Origin: Chloroflexi bacterium 13_1_40CM_65_17
GTDB taxonomy: Bacteria > Chloroflexota > Dormibacteria > Dormibacterales > Dormibacteraceae
NCBI GenBank assembly: GCA_001917815.1
Contig: MNES01000081.1
Coordinates: forward strand, 1 to 64,000
Direction of reading: 5' to 3'
Length of the DNA stretch: 64,000 nucleotides
The position numbers were made by a program, and so were the translations under genes. Each line of letters opens with the position of its first letter. Positions within the stretch are counted from its first letter, which is position 1. Of the stretch, positions 11,262 through 21,454 are shown piece after piece. Under the pieces are notes generated by a model. It searched no databases. It saw only the letters and a list, made by a program, of their open reading frames with translations, and had not been told where the DNA came from.

Positions 11262-13538
11262 TTAGACTTCGACCTTCTTGGCGCCCTTCGGCCCCGGGCA
11301 CTTCGGGTAGTCGGAGCACGACTTGAACGGCCCATACCTGCCCCGGCGCTCGACGAGCGGCTTGCCGCATACGGGGCATGGCTCGTCGAGCACCTTCGGG
11401 CCCTCGCGTGGCTTGCCATCCTTGCCGATGTTCGCGCGGTATTTGCACTCCGGGTAGCGCGAGCACGCCACGAACGGACCGAAGCGCCCGGTCCGCTCGA
11501 CGAGGAGTCCCTCCCCACACTGCGGGCACTTCTCCCCTGTGGGCTTGGCTTCGGCCTGGGAGGCATCGCGCTTGATGTACTTGCAGTCCGGATACCCGGA
11601 GCACCCGACGAACTCTCCATATCGGCCCGTTCTCTGCTGCAGCGGCTTCCCGCACACCGGGCAGGCTTCGTCGAGGAGCTTCGGCTCGGGAACCTCGCCA
11701 TTCGGCGTCATGGCGCGGCGGAACTTGCACTTCGGGTATCGCGAGCAGCCCATGAAAGGCCCAAACCGGCTCGCCTTCAGTACCAGGTGTCCCTCATGGC
11801 ACAACGGGCACACCTCATCCGTATCGGCAGGCATCGCCTTCTCGGCGGCGACGAGCATCTTCTGCAGCGGCCCGTAGAAGTCGCTGACCACCGGCACCCA
11901 TTCCTGGCTGCCCTGCTCGACCTGGTCCAGGCGCTTTTCGAGGGTGGCCGTGTAGTCGTCGTCGGAGATGACCTTGAAGTGGTCGACCATGATCGCGTTC
12001 ACCGCTTCGCCGATGCGGGTCGGGTGGAGGCGGCGTTCCTTGATCTCGACGTAACCGTGGTCTTTCGTGATCGTCTGGACGATCGGTGCATACGTCGAGG
12101 GCCGGCCGATTCCGCGCTGCTCCAGCTCCTTTATCAGCGTCGCCTCCGAGTACCGCGGCGGCGGCTGGCTGAAGTGCTGCTCGGGTTTGATGACGTGGAA
12201 GGTGAGGTCTTCGCCGGCGGCGAGCTCCGGCAGGTCGGTCTCGCCGTTCTCGTCGCGCTCCCACACCTTGTAGAAGCCGTCGAACGTGAGCACAGATCCC
12301 GTCGCCCTGAAGACGTAGTCCCCGCCCTCGATCTCGACCTGGGTCTGGTCGTACACGGCGGGCGCCATGCGACTGGCGGCGAATCGCCGCCAGATGAGGT
12401 CGTACAGCTTGAACTGGTCTGCGGTCAGGTGCTTGCGAATCGAATCCGGCGTGCGGCTGACGTCGGTCGGCCGGATGGCCTCGTGGGCATCCTGCGCGCC
12501 AGGGCTGGACTTCGCGGCTCTCGGGCCGCCTACGTATTTCTCGCCGAACCGATTCCTGACCAGGGCCTTCACCTTCGCCTCGGCCTCCGCCGAGATGCGC
12601 GTCGAGTCCGTGCGCATGTAGGTGATGAGCCCGGTCGGTCCCTCGTCGCCGAGCTCAACGCCCTCGTACAACTGCTGAGCGATACGCATGGTGTTGAACG
12701 GCCTGAAGCGCAGGCGGCTCGATGCGTCCTGCTGGAGGGTGGACGTTATGTACGGCAGATACGAGCTCTTGGTGCGGCGCTTCTTCTCCACGCCAATGAC
12801 CCGGTAGGTCGCGCCCTCCAGCGCTCGTACGATCGCATCGGCCTCGGCCTGGGTCTTGACCTCGAGCTTGGGCTCTGGGTCGGCGCTGCCCGCAACGTTT
12901 CGAGGACGGTTCAGGCGAGCCAGGAAACGGCGCTCGTCGGCAAGCTTGGAGAGCTCGACGTCAACCGTCCAGGACTCGACCGGTACGAATTTGCGGATCT
13001 CCTCCTCACGGTCGACCACGAGGCGAAGGGCGACCGACGAAACCCTTCCGGCCCCGATTCCCTTCTGGACCTTGCTCCACAGGAACGGGCTCAGGCGGAA
13101 GCCGACCAGGCGGTCGACCACGCGGCGTGCCTGCTGCGCGTTGACCAGTCGCATATCGATCTCGCGGGGTGATTCCAGTGCCTTGCGGACGGCCTCTGAC
13201 GTGATCTCGTGGAACTCGATGCGCTTAGGCGTGGTCAGCTTCAGCACCTCCGCCAGGTGCCAGGCGATCGCCTCCCCTTCCCTATCCGGGTCGGAGGCCA
13301 GGATCACGTTGCCTCGGTCCTTCTTGGTCGCGGAGGACAGCTCGTTGATCGTCTTGCGCCGGCTTTCGACCACTTCGTAGTGGGGCTTGAAGCCGTGCTC
13401 GACCTCAACCCCCATCTCCTTTCCGGGGAGGTCCCGGACGTGGCCCATCGAGGCGAGGACGTCGAAACGATCCCCCAGGAACCGCTTCAGAGTCCGCGCC
13501 TTGGCGGGCGACTCGACAATGATCAAACCCTCTGGCAC
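11262..13538 (-). CDS. topA: DNA topoisomerase I with four C-terminal zinc-ribbon repeats
   Basis: LIIVESPAKARTLKRFLG, DPDREGEAIAWHL, GLITYMRTDSTRIS; four CxxC...C(S)xYPxC units. Start at GTG 13538 has SD AAAGGAG (track start is 13559). Confidence 0.96.
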   Translation of the reverse strand: MPEGLIIVESPAKARTLKRFLGDRFDVLASMGHVRDLPGKEMGVEVEHGFKPHYEVVESRRKTINELSSATKKDRGNVILASDPDREGEAIAWHLAEVLKLTTPKRIEFHEITSEAVRKALESPREIDMRLVNAQQARRVVDRLVGFRLSPFLWSKVQKGIGAGRVSSVALRLVVDREEEIRKFVPVESWTVDVELSKLADERRFLARLNRPRNVAGSADPEPKLEVKTQAEADAIVRALEGATYRVIGVEKKRRTKSSYLPYITSTLQQDASSRLRFRPFNTMRIAQQLYEGVELGDEGPTGLITYMRTDSTRISAEAEAKVKALVRNRFGEKYVGGPRAAKSSPGAQDAHEAIRPTDVSRTPDSIRKHLTADQFKLYDLIWRRFAASRMAPAVYDQTQVEIEGGDYVFRATGSVLTFDGFYKVWERDENGETDLPELAAGEDLTFHVIKPEQHFSQPPPRYSEATLIKELEQRGIGRPSTYAPIVQTITKDHGYVEIKERRLHPTRIGEAVNAIMVDHFKVISDDDYTATLEKRLDQVEQGSQEWVPVVSDFYGPLQKMLVAAEKAMPADTDEVCPLCHEGHLVLKASRFGPFMGCSRYPKCKFRRAMTPNGEVPEPKLLDEACPVCGKPLQQRTGRYGEFVGCSGYPDCKYIKRDASQAEAKPTGEKCPQCGEGLLVERTGRFGPFVACSRYPECKYRANIGKDGKPREGPKVLDEPCPVCGKPLVERRGRYGPFKSCSDYPKCPGPKGAKKVEV

Positions 13539-13622
13539 AGCATCTCCTTTATTCCCCATAAGCCGGTTTTCTTCCCCGGGCGGCCTCCCCGCCCCCCGGC
13601 CGGGCTTCTGAGGCGGGCAATC

Positions 13623-14501
13623 CTACGCCCGTTCTTTGCCGCGACGCAATGCCCTTACGTAACCCGTCCCGTGACGGCGCACAGCGCCGTCGAGCTCCAG
13701 CGAGGTCAGCCGGCCAAGCACCTCGGCCACCGGTAAATGAAGCTTTCGGGCCAGCTCCGCGGCGCTGACGGTGAGCACGTCGGAGAGGTGTACGAGCATC
13801 CCGTCGCGGCCCTCCGGGAGCTCAAAACCGAGCCTGGAAGGAGCGCCCAGAGGGTCGTCCAGGACCTCCCTGCCGACACCCAGCGCAGCGAGCACGTCGC
13901 GAGCGTTCTGGACCAGGCCCGCCCCATCCCGGATGAGGGCATGCGTGCCCACCGAAAGCGGCGAGAAGATGCTCCCCGGCACCGCCATTACCTCTTTATG
14001 TAGGTCGAGCGCGGCCTCGGCCGTGATGAGCGCGCCCGAGCCCTGCACCGCCTCCACGACCACCACCGCGTCTGAGAGCGCAGCCATGGTCTGGTTGCGA
14101 GCCGGGAAGTTGTGACGCCGCGGAGCGGTCCCGTCCGCGAACTGGCTCACCAGCGCGCCGCCCGCGGCGAGGATTTCTTCCGCCAGTTGGAAATGCGCCG
14201 CCGGATAGACGATGTCCACGCCCGTGCCCATGACCGCGATCGTGACGCCACCTCCCACCAATGCGCCGCGATGCGCCGCGGCATCGCAGCCCAGCGCCAG
14301 ACCGCTGACGACGATGACGCCGGCTCGCGCAAGGTCGGCGGCCAGCTGCTCGGCGACCGCCTCGCCGTAAGGCGATGGTCGGCGCGATCCGACAATCGCC
14401 ACCCGCGGGCCATCCGGCGGCGGCCACCTACCTCGCGTGTGCAGGCGGGCGGGATCAGGCCGCCGGGCGCGCGCAGGGCGCACCTCAGGCTGCGACGTCA
14501 T
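13623..14501 (-). CDS. dprA: DNA-processing protein DprA, short form without a long N-terminal domain
   Basis: VAIVGSRRPSPYGEA, VVSGLALGCDAAAHRGAL, ARNQTMAALSDAVVVVEA, GSGALITAEAA; C-terminal winged-helix-like tail. Confidence 0.9.
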   Translation of the reverse strand: MTSQPEVRPARARRPDPARLHTRGRWPPPDGPRVAIVGSRRPSPYGEAVAEQLAADLARAGVIVVSGLALGCDAAAHRGALVGGGVTIAVMGTGVDIVYPAAHFQLAEEILAAGGALVSQFADGTAPRRHNFPARNQTMAALSDAVVVVEAVQGSGALITAEAALDLHKEVMAVPGSIFSPLSVGTHALIRDGAGLVQNARDVLAALGVGREVLDDPLGAPSRLGFELPEGRDGMLVHLSDVLTVSAAELARKLHLPVAEVLGRLTSLELDGAVRRHGTGYVRALRRGKERA

Positions 14502-15996
14502 TCAGTCGGTAGCCCAGTGCTTCGAAGACATGGCTGTCATCGATCAGCTCCTCGGCCTCCATGTCGGCGGCGGTCCGCGCCACGCGCCACGCACGGTGGA
14601 AGCCGCGCGCCGTCAAGCCCTTCTGCTCCGCCCAGCGTTCGAGCGTTCGCCTCGACCCGGGCTGCAGGGGCGCACTGTGTCGTAGCCGGCTCCCCTTGAG
14701 CTGGGCGTTCAGGCAACCCTGCCTTTCGAGCTGGCGCGCCCTCGCCGCGAGGACCCGCTCCCGCACGGCGGCCGAGGCCTCGCCTACCGGTTCAGAGGCA
14801 AGCTCCGCCAGCGGCACCCGGCGGACACCCACCTGGAGGTCGATGCGATCCAGCAGTGGGCCGGACAGGCGGCGTTGGTAGGAGTCGATTACGGCGGGCG
14901 TGCAGCGGCATGCGCGAACCGGGTCGCCCGACCACCCACATGGACACGGATTGGTGGCCGCGACGAGGGTGAAGCGAGCCGGGTACGTGACTGAGCCGCC
15001 GGACCTGGTGATCGTGACCCTACCCGACTCGAGCGGTTGCCGAAGCGCTTGCAGCGCGTTGGCCTGAAACTCGGCGAGCTCGTCCAGAAAGAGAACTCCG
15101 TGGTGCGCTCTCGAAATTTCGCCGGGCAGCGCGAAGCCAGACCCGCCGCCGATCAGGCCGGCCATCGAGACGCCGTGATGCGGAGCGCGGAAGGGCCTCG
15201 TCCAGTCAAGCGGACGGCCGGGGACGAGGTCCCCGAGCAGACTCCTGAGCTGCGCCACCTCAAACGCTTCACCCGGCTCAAGGGGCGGCAGGATCCCCGG
15301 CAAGCAGCGGGCCAGCATCGTCTTGCCCGCACCGGGCGGGCCGCTCAACAAGATGTGGTGCCCGCCCGCGGCGGCGACCTCGATCGCCCGGCGCGCCTCC
15401 TCCTGTCCGTGGACCTCGGCGAGGTCGTGCTCCAGGACATCGGACGCCGAGTCAGCGGTCGCCACAGTGAAGGGCTGCGGCACGATCGTGGTGTGGCCCA
15501 GGACATGAGCCACGACCTCAGCCAGGTGAATGCAAGGGATGACCTCGATGCCCTCCACCAGCGCCGCTTCGCTCGCATCGGTCGCCGGCACGAATACGGA
15601 TCGGAACCCGGCCTTCTTCAGACCTCGGACTGCAACGAGAACGCCGTCGACATGCCGGACAGCTCCGTCGAGCGCGAGCTCGCCAAGGAAAGCGCTGTGT
15701 TCGGGCGCTCGCCCGCCGATCTCCGCGAGCGCGATCGCGACCGCGATCGCCAGGTCGAGAGCACTGCCTTCCTTGCGCATCTCGGCCGGAGCAAGGTTCA
15801 CGGTGAGTCGCCTGCGCGGAAAATCCAGTCCGCTGTTCTTGATCGCCGAACGGACGCGCTCACGCGCCTCCTTTACAGAGGTTGCTGCGAGACCGACCAG
15901 TGAGAACTTCGCTTCGCCGTTGGCGCTATCGGCCTGCACCTCGACACGGCGTGCTTCGAGACCGGCGAGCACGCAGGAGTCGACGGCGGCGAGCAC
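14485..15996 (-). CDS. comM: YifB/ComM family Mg-chelatase-like AAA+ ATPase
   Basis: HHILLSGPPGAGKTMLARCLPGILPPL, RAPHHGVSMAGLIGGG, LFLDELAEF; next to dprA; GTG start. Confidence 0.94.
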   Translation of the reverse strand: MLAAVDSCVLAGLEARRVEVQADSANGEAKFSLVGLAATSVKEARERVRSAIKNSGLDFPRRRLTVNLAPAEMRKEGSALDLAIAVAIALAEIGGRAPEHSAFLGELALDGAVRHVDGVLVAVRGLKKAGFRSVFVPATDASEAALVEGIEVIPCIHLAEVVAHVLGHTTIVPQPFTVATADSASDVLEHDLAEVHGQEEARRAIEVAAAGGHHILLSGPPGAGKTMLARCLPGILPPLEPGEAFEVAQLRSLLGDLVPGRPLDWTRPFRAPHHGVSMAGLIGGGSGFALPGEISRAHHGVLFLDELAEFQANALQALRQPLESGRVTITRSGGSVTYPARFTLVAATNPCPCGWSGDPVRACRCTPAVIDSYQRRLSGPLLDRIDLQVGVRRVPLAELASEPVGEASAAVRERVLAARARQLERQGCLNAQLKGSRLRHSAPLQPGSRRTLERWAEQKGLTARGFHRAWRVARTAADMEAEELIDDSHVFEALGYRLNDVAA

Positions 15997-16051
15997 GCGG
16001 CAGACGGTAGGCGGCGGTTGCTGCCTTCGAAACCCAGCCTGTTAAGCGCGA

Positions 16052-16110
16052 CCCCCCACCCGGCGGGCCCGCTTCGCGGGCGCGCCGACCTCCCCGCGAG
16101 CGGGGAGGTG
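16052..16110. repeat. two-hairpin dispersed intergenic repeat, copy C
   Basis: CCCCCCACCCGGCGGGCCCGCTTCGCGGGCGCGCCGACCTCCCCGCGAGCGGGGAGGTG. Confidence 0.8.
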
Positions 16111-16118
16111 ACTTACCG

Positions 16119-16955
16119 CTAGGTCAGGCGAGGTTCGGGGCGCCAGCGGCCGTCTTCCTCGAGATACCCCGCCGGCTGATCGGGCTCGTGGCTCAACACG
16201 AGCAGCCATCGATGCTTTTGCGCCTCGTCAAGCAGCCTCGCTTTCTGCTCCAGCACGCGTAGCGGCTCGATGTCGGCCGACATCGTCCACGGGACGCGGA
16301 GATGCGGCGTCTGGCAGACGAGGTCGCCGGTCACCGCGCATGCGAGCTCGCCCGACCGCAGCACAAGCACCTGGCTGCCGGGCGTGTGCCCGCCGACATG
16401 ACGGATGTGGACGCCAGGCATCACCTCACCATCACCGTCCAGGAACTCCACGAGGTTGTTTCCGTCCGCCAGCGGAGTGAAGTCGTCCGTCAGGTACGCG
16501 GACTGGCTGCGCATGTCCGGACTCAGAGCGAAGTCCCACTCACTCCGCTGAATGAAATGGCGCGCCTTTGGAAACGTCAGCTCGAGGCAACCGTCGTCCC
16601 ACCGCGTGAGGCCGCCGGCGTGATCCCAATGCAGGTGGGTAGTAATCACCGCATCGACCTCATCCGGTCTAATGCCGAGCCGGCGCAGTGAGTGGAGCAG
16701 TCCTTCGGGCTCGCGCAGCACGACCTGCAGCGCGCGCTTCTCGCTCAGCTTGGTGCCAATGCCCGTCTCGCAGATGATGACCCGTCCATTGATCCGCGCG
16801 ATCAGAGCGACGCAGGCCATGTCGATCATGTTCTGTCCATCGGCGGGCTTCTGCTTTTCCCAGAGCACTTTGGGAACGACCCCGAACATCAATCCACCAT
16901 CGGCCTTCCATCTCCCCGCGATGAGCAGGTGCAACTCCAGGTCTCCCAGCCTCAT
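16119..16955 (-). CDS. MBL-fold metallohydrolase
   Basis: TTHLHWDHAGG motif, GHTPGSQ, GDLV. Confidence 0.88.
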   Translation of the reverse strand: MRLGDLELHLLIAGRWKADGGLMFGVVPKVLWEKQKPADGQNMIDMACVALIARINGRVIICETGIGTKLSEKRALQVVLREPEGLLHSLRRLGIRPDEVDAVITTHLHWDHAGGLTRWDDGCLELTFPKARHFIQRSEWDFALSPDMRSQSAYLTDDFTPLADGNNLVEFLDGDGEVMPGVHIRHVGGHTPGSQVLVLRSGELACAVTGDLVCQTPHLRVPWTMSADIEPLRVLEQKARLLDEAQKHRWLLVLSHEPDQPAGYLEEDGRWRPEPRLT

Positions 16956-16977
16956 GGCTCACTAATATGCAGCGGCA

Positions 16978-17898
16978 ATGGCCGTAGCGGCGATCGGGAC
17001 TTCAAAGCTGTCCAAGGACTACGGCATGGGTCGCGGCCTCTTCGAGCTCGACCTTCGGGTCGAGCAGCAAGAGGTTTTCGGCTTTCTCGGGCCGAACGGC
17101 GCGGGCAAGACCACCATGATCCGCTGCTTGATGGGGCTCATCCGGCCGACCGCCGGCTCCGCCCAGGTCTTCGGTCTCGACTGCCTGCACGACTACGTGG
17201 CTGTGAAGCGAAGGGTCGGTTATGTCCCCGGCGACATGCCGCAGTTCGGCAGCCTTCGCGGCTCTGAGGTGGTGGCGCATCTAGGCGCCATGCGCGGTGG
17301 CGCCGACCTCAAGGTCGTGCGCAACCTCGCGGAGAGATTCAGCCTCGACCTCAGCCGTCGCTACCGCGAATACTCCAGCGGCAACAAACAGAAGCTCGGC
17401 ATCGTTCTCGCCTTCATGCATCGGCCCCCGCTGTTGATCCTCGACGAGCCGACCAGCGGCCTGGATCCGCTGAATCAGCAAGAGTTCTACAAGCTGCTGA
17501 AGGAAGCCCGAGACGGCGGGGCAACGATCTTCCTCTCATCACATATCCTCTCCGAGGTCGAGCACGCGTGTGACCGCGTCGGGATCATCCGCTCGGGCCG
17601 GCTGGTGAGGATCGCAGACCTCGACGAGCTGCACAGCATTCGCTTCCATCACGTCGAGCTGGAGTTTGCTCCCGGCGCCAAGGTGCCCATCGCCGCGATC
17701 CGCTCCGCGGCCGGTGTCGAAGAGGTTGTGGTCGATGGCCACATCGTGAGGTGCACGGTGAGAGGCACCTTCGAGCCGCTCCTCGACGCCATCCGCGGAG
17801 CGACCGTGACCAACCTGGTCAGCCACGAGCCAAGCCTCGAAGAGCTGTTCCTGGAGTACTACCAAGAGAGCGCGTCAACGAAAGCCCTGACCAATTGA
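16978..17898 (+). CDS. ABC transporter ATP-binding protein
   Basis: Walker [21 protein letters not shown] signature, [14 protein letters not shown] Walker B. Confidence 0.93.
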   Translation: MAVAAIGTSKLSKDYGMGRGLFELDLRVEQQEVFGFLGPNGAGKTTMIRCLMGLIRPTAGSAQVFGLDCLHDYVAVKRRVGYVPGDMPQFGSLRGSEVVAHLGAMRGGADLKVVRNLAERFSLDLSRRYREYSSGNKQKLGIVLAFMHRPPLLILDEPTSGLDPLNQQEFYKLLKEARDGGATIFLSSHILSEVEHACDRVGIIRSGRLVRIADLDELHSIRFHHVELEFAPGAKVPIAAIRSAAGVEEVVVDGHIVRCTVRGTFEPLLDAIRGATVTNLVSHEPSLEELFLEYYQESASTKALTN

Positions 17899-19520
17899 TG
17901 GTCATGCTCCTGCTCGCGCTTCGACTGGGACGCTGGGGAATCGCGGGGTTCGGAGCGGTGGCCTTCCTGGTCACTCTGCTCCAATCGGCGGGCTTCTACC
18001 GGGTCGCAGGTCGCACCGAGGCCGAACGCCAGGCATTCGGCCGCTCGATGTCCATCCTCGCGGCTCAGTTCTCAGCAATCGTCCCGCCACCGGTTCGCCC
18101 TGACACGGTGGGTGGCTACGTGCAGTTCCGCGCGTTCGGGTCGCTCGCCATCGCGTTCGCGATTTGGGCTCTCGTCGCCGCGAGCGGCGCCATGCGCGGT
18201 GACGAGGAGCGAGGCATCGTGGAAGCCGTCCTCGCGGCAGGTCTCTCCAGGCCTCGGATGATCACCGCCCGTCTGGCAGGGTTCGCACTCGGCAGCCTTG
18301 TGGCCGCACTGGCCGCGACCGCCGGCCTGCTCGCCGGCGTGGCGAGCGGAGGCGAAACCTTCAGTGCGACGGCCGCGGTCGGCGCCGCGGTCGCGTTGGC
18401 GGCGCTGGGAGTTTGCTGCTACTCGCTCACCACGCTGCTCGTCCAGCTGACGAGCGCTCGCAGCGCAACAGTTTTCGCGGGCATCGTGCTGCTGGCGCTG
18501 TTTCTGATCAACAGCCTCAGCCGGACGTTCGACGGGCTCGCGCGCTGGCGCTGGCTGTCGCCATTCCACTACTACGAGCTGAGCTCGCCTCTTGTCCCCG
18601 GTGGAGGTCTCGACGCGCGCGCCACGTCGATTCTGATCACAATCGCGCTTGCGACCGCCGTTCCGGCCGCCCTCGCGTTCAGCTTTCGCGACATCGGTTC
18701 ACCGCTCTTTCGGTTCCCCGCTCGCGCGCGGCCCGCGAGCTTTGAGATGTCGAGGTCGCCGGTGTGGCGTGTACCGATCGTTCGCGACCTGTACGAACGT
18801 CGCATCAGCCTCCTGGTCTGGGCTGCCGGCCTCGCGGCGCTGAGCGCGGTCTTCGTCGTGCTGACCAAGACGATCGTCCAGCCGCTGCTTGCCATCCCCG
18901 CCCTGGCCGCGTACTTCGCTTTTTTTCTCAAAGGAGATGTCTACACCTCGTTCCTCGGGTACATCTGGTTCGGTTTTGCGCAACTGCTCATGGCGGGCTT
19001 TGCGATCACTCATGTCGCGCGCTGGAGCGCAGAGGATGCCGATGGACGCCTGGACCTCATCCTCAGCAGCCCGATCTCCCGGGTACGGGTGGTTGTCGAG
19101 CGGGTGATCGTGCTCATGCTCGGGGCGCTGCTGGTCGCCGGGGTGAGCGGCGTCGCAGTCGGGGTCGAGGCGCACTACCAGGCCATCGAGCTGGACGGGA
19201 GGCGCCTCGCCCAAGCCACTCTGCTGCTGGTGCCGTTCACGCTTGTGTTCGGAGCTGTCGGCGCCCTACTCGCTGGGTGGATCCCCCGCGCGGCAGTCGC
19301 CCTCCTGGGCGCGTTCGCCTTCGCGAGCTACTTGATCGTCCAGCTCGGACCGATTTTCAAATTACCGGAATGGGCGGAAGACCTATCCGCATTCAAGCTA
19401 TATGGCCAGCCGCTCACAGCCGGAGTGGACCAAACTGGTTTGGTCATCACGCTGGCCATAGTCGTGGGAGGGTTGGCCGCTTCGGCGATCGTGATGCAGG
19501 GAAGGGATATTGGTACCTGA
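17898..19520 (+). CDS. ABC-2 type exporter permease
   Basis: Polytopic protein; start ATG 17898 overlaps the ATPase stop (TGATG). The track ORF start at 17751 is inside the ATPase gene. Confidence 0.85.
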   Translation: MVMLLLALRLGRWGIAGFGAVAFLVTLLQSAGFYRVAGRTEAERQAFGRSMSILAAQFSAIVPPPVRPDTVGGYVQFRAFGSLAIAFAIWALVAASGAMRGDEERGIVEAVLAAGLSRPRMITARLAGFALGSLVAALAATAGLLAGVASGGETFSATAAVGAAVALAALGVCCYSLTTLLVQLTSARSATVFAGIVLLALFLINSLSRTFDGLARWRWLSPFHYYELSSPLVPGGGLDARATSILITIALATAVPAALAFSFRDIGSPLFRFPARARPASFEMSRSPVWRVPIVRDLYERRISLLVWAAGLAALSAVFVVLTKTIVQPLLAIPALAAYFAFFLKGDVYTSFLGYIWFGFAQLLMAGFAITHVARWSAEDADGRLDLILSSPISRVRVVVERVIVLMLGALLVAGVSGVAVGVEAHYQAIELDGRRLAQATLLLVPFTLVFGAVGALLAGWIPRAAVALLGAFAFASYLIVQLGPIFKLPEWAEDLSAFKLYGQPLTAGVDQTGLVITLAIVVGGLAASAIVMQGRDIGT

Positions 19521-20439
19521 AGCGCAGACGGCACCGGAGAGGCTGCGTTCAGCCGGAGACGCCCTATATCGTGCCGCCGGCATAGATGTCGAGCATCACG
19601 AGGACCAGGTCGCCGGACTGCGCACGCACTGGGTCACCGCCGGACGCGCCGAATCGCCTCATGCAGTGCTGCTTCACGGTTCCGGTGGGTCCGCAGCAAT
19701 CTGGTATCCGGCGCTGGGCGCGCTGGCGGAGCGGCGTCACGTAATCGCCGTAGACATGCCGGGCCATGGTGAGACTTCGATCCCGCGCTGGACCAGCCCG
19801 GGGACCATGGAGCGCATGCTCGAGTGGCTTGACGCGTTCCTCGATCGCTTCGACTGGCCGCTGATCGTGGGCCACTCATTGGGCGGATACATGGCGCTGC
19901 TGCATTTCGCGCGCCGGCGTCCCAACGTCGCCGGGATGGTGCTGGTCGACGCCGCGGGAATCGGGCCGAGACCGCCTGCCTTCGTGATGGCCACACGACA
20001 CCCGGTACTCGGTGCGCTGCTCGGTCTCGCCGCCGGCCTGCGTCCGACACGACGGCGGATGGAACGCACCATTCGGCGGCTGACCGTCGACCCGCACAGG
20101 ATTCCGCATGGCCAGCTCGCCCTCGAATACGCTTTGCAGACGGCGAGCCGGCCCGGATTCGGACGATTCCAGTTCGAGGTCTATCGCAGCGTGGCGATTC
20201 GCTACGACGAACCGGGCTACAAACCGTGGGGGCGCCTGCAAGAGATCTCGTGCCCGGCGCTGCTGGTTTGGGGCGACCATGACTACTTCCCGCTCAGCAA
20301 CGCAAAGCAAGCGGCGAGCGAAATGCCCGCCGCGCGCCTCGAGGTGCTGGCCGAAACCGGCCACCTCTCGTACCTGGAAGACCCCTCGGCGTTCAATGAA
20401 GTGCTAGGCAGCTGGCTGCGGGCCACTTACGAAAAGTAG
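19510..20439 (+). CDS. alpha/beta hydrolase
   Basis: LLHGSGGSAAIW oxyanion region, VGHSLGGYMAL nucleophile elbow, TGHLSYLEDP catalytic His; TTG start. Confidence 0.9.
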   Translation: MVPEAQTAPERLRSAGDALYRAAGIDVEHHEDQVAGLRTHWVTAGRAESPHAVLLHGSGGSAAIWYPALGALAERRHVIAVDMPGHGETSIPRWTSPGTMERMLEWLDAFLDRFDWPLIVGHSLGGYMALLHFARRRPNVAGMVLVDAAGIGPRPPAFVMATRHPVLGALLGLAAGLRPTRRRMERTIRRLTVDPHRIPHGQLALEYALQTASRPGFGRFQFEVYRSVAIRYDEPGYKPWGRLQEISCPALLVWGDHDYFPLSNAKQAASEMPAARLEVLAETGHLSYLEDPSAFNEVLGSWLRATYEK

Positions 20440-20475
20440 CCAATGATGGGGCGATAGGAGGTAAACTTCGACGCC

Positions 20476-21318
20476 ATGCCGAGATCGATGTGGAAAGGAG
20501 TCGTCTCGTTCGGAATGGTCTCGATCCCGATCCGTCTCTACAACGCCACCGAATCCAGCGCCAAGGTGTCATTCCGGCAGCTATGTCCTGAGCACCGATC
20601 CCCCATCAGCTATAAGCGCTGGTGCGCGGACGGGGACCACGAGGTTGCGTACGGCGAGATTCTGAAAGGCTTCGAAGTCGGCAAGGACCGGTACGTGATC
20701 ATCGACGACAAGGATCTCGACAATATCCCGCTCGCCACCGCGCACAGCATCGACATCAGCGAGTTCGTCCCCCGGGACGACATCGAACCCGGCCTCTACT
20801 TCAACAGCGCCTACTACGTGGAGCCCGAGGAGCTCGGCAAGAAGCCGTACCACCTGTTGCGCGAGGCGCTCGAGGCAACCGGGAAGATGGCCATCGCGAA
20901 GATCGCGCTCCGCGACCGCGAGCACCTGGCCGCCCTTCACCCCACCGACAACGCGCTGCTCATGAACACGCTGCACTGGCCCGACGAGATTCGCTCCGCG
21001 GAAGGGCTGAAGGGGCTCGAGGGTGAGGTGAAGATCAATCCCAAAGAGCTCGAGATGGCCAAGGCCCTGGTCGAGAGCCTCGCCGATTCGTTCGACCCGA
21101 GCCGCTACAAGGACGAGTATCGCGAGGCTGTGATGAGGGTCGTCCAGGCCAAGATCGACGGCGAGGTCATCGAAGCCCCGCCCGCTCCGCAGACTGCCAA
21201 GGTAATGGACCTGATGGAGGCGTTGAGGGCGTCGGTCGACGCGGCCAAGAAGTCTCGCGCCGCCCGCGAGAAGGCGCAACCCGCGGAAGCAAAGAAGGCC
21301 CGTAGAAAGGCCTCCTAA
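20476..21318 (+). CDS. ku: Ku protein (non-homologous end joining)
   Basis: MWKGVVSFGMVSIPIRLYNATES, KGFEVGKDRYVIIDDKDLD, Lys/Ala-rich C-terminal tail. Confidence 0.95.
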   Translation: MPRSMWKGVVSFGMVSIPIRLYNATESSAKVSFRQLCPEHRSPISYKRWCADGDHEVAYGEILKGFEVGKDRYVIIDDKDLDNIPLATAHSIDISEFVPRDDIEPGLYFNSAYYVEPEELGKKPYHLLREALEATGKMAIAKIALRDREHLAALHPTDNALLMNTLHWPDEIRSAEGLKGLEGEVKINPKELEMAKALVESLADSFDPSRYKDEYREAVMRVVQAKIDGEVIEAPPAPQTAKVMDLMEALRASVDAAKKSRAAREKAQPAEAKKARRKAS

Positions 21319-21321
21319 AAC

Positions 21322-21434
21322 CGCCTCCCTCTCCCTTTGAGGGGGGACTCCCCCCTCAAGGCGCCGGGCCTGGCAAAGCCAGCTCCCGGCGCACCCCCCT
21401 GCCAGCCCTCTCCCCGGAGGGGAGAGGGAGAGGC
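21322..21434. repeat. complex palindromic element with three hairpins between ku and ligase genes
   Basis: TTGAGGGGGGACTCCCCCCTCAA; GCGCCGGG..TGGCAAAGCCA..CCCGGCGC; CCCTCTCCCCGGAGGGGAGAGGG. Confidence 0.8.
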
Positions 21435-21454
21435 CTCGCGGCTAATCTGGAGCC

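Noticed and set aside
11787-13172. 461-aa plus-strand ORF
   Set aside because: Fully antisense to topA; high-GC codon bias produces long spurious antisense ORFs. The same applies to 979..2052, 3220..4431, 9006..10283, 51802..53397 and 54420..55526.
16119-16955. MBL-fold protein as an AHL lactonase (quorum quenching)
   Set aside because: The HxHxDHAG motif supports the fold only; substrate cannot be inferred from the sequence.
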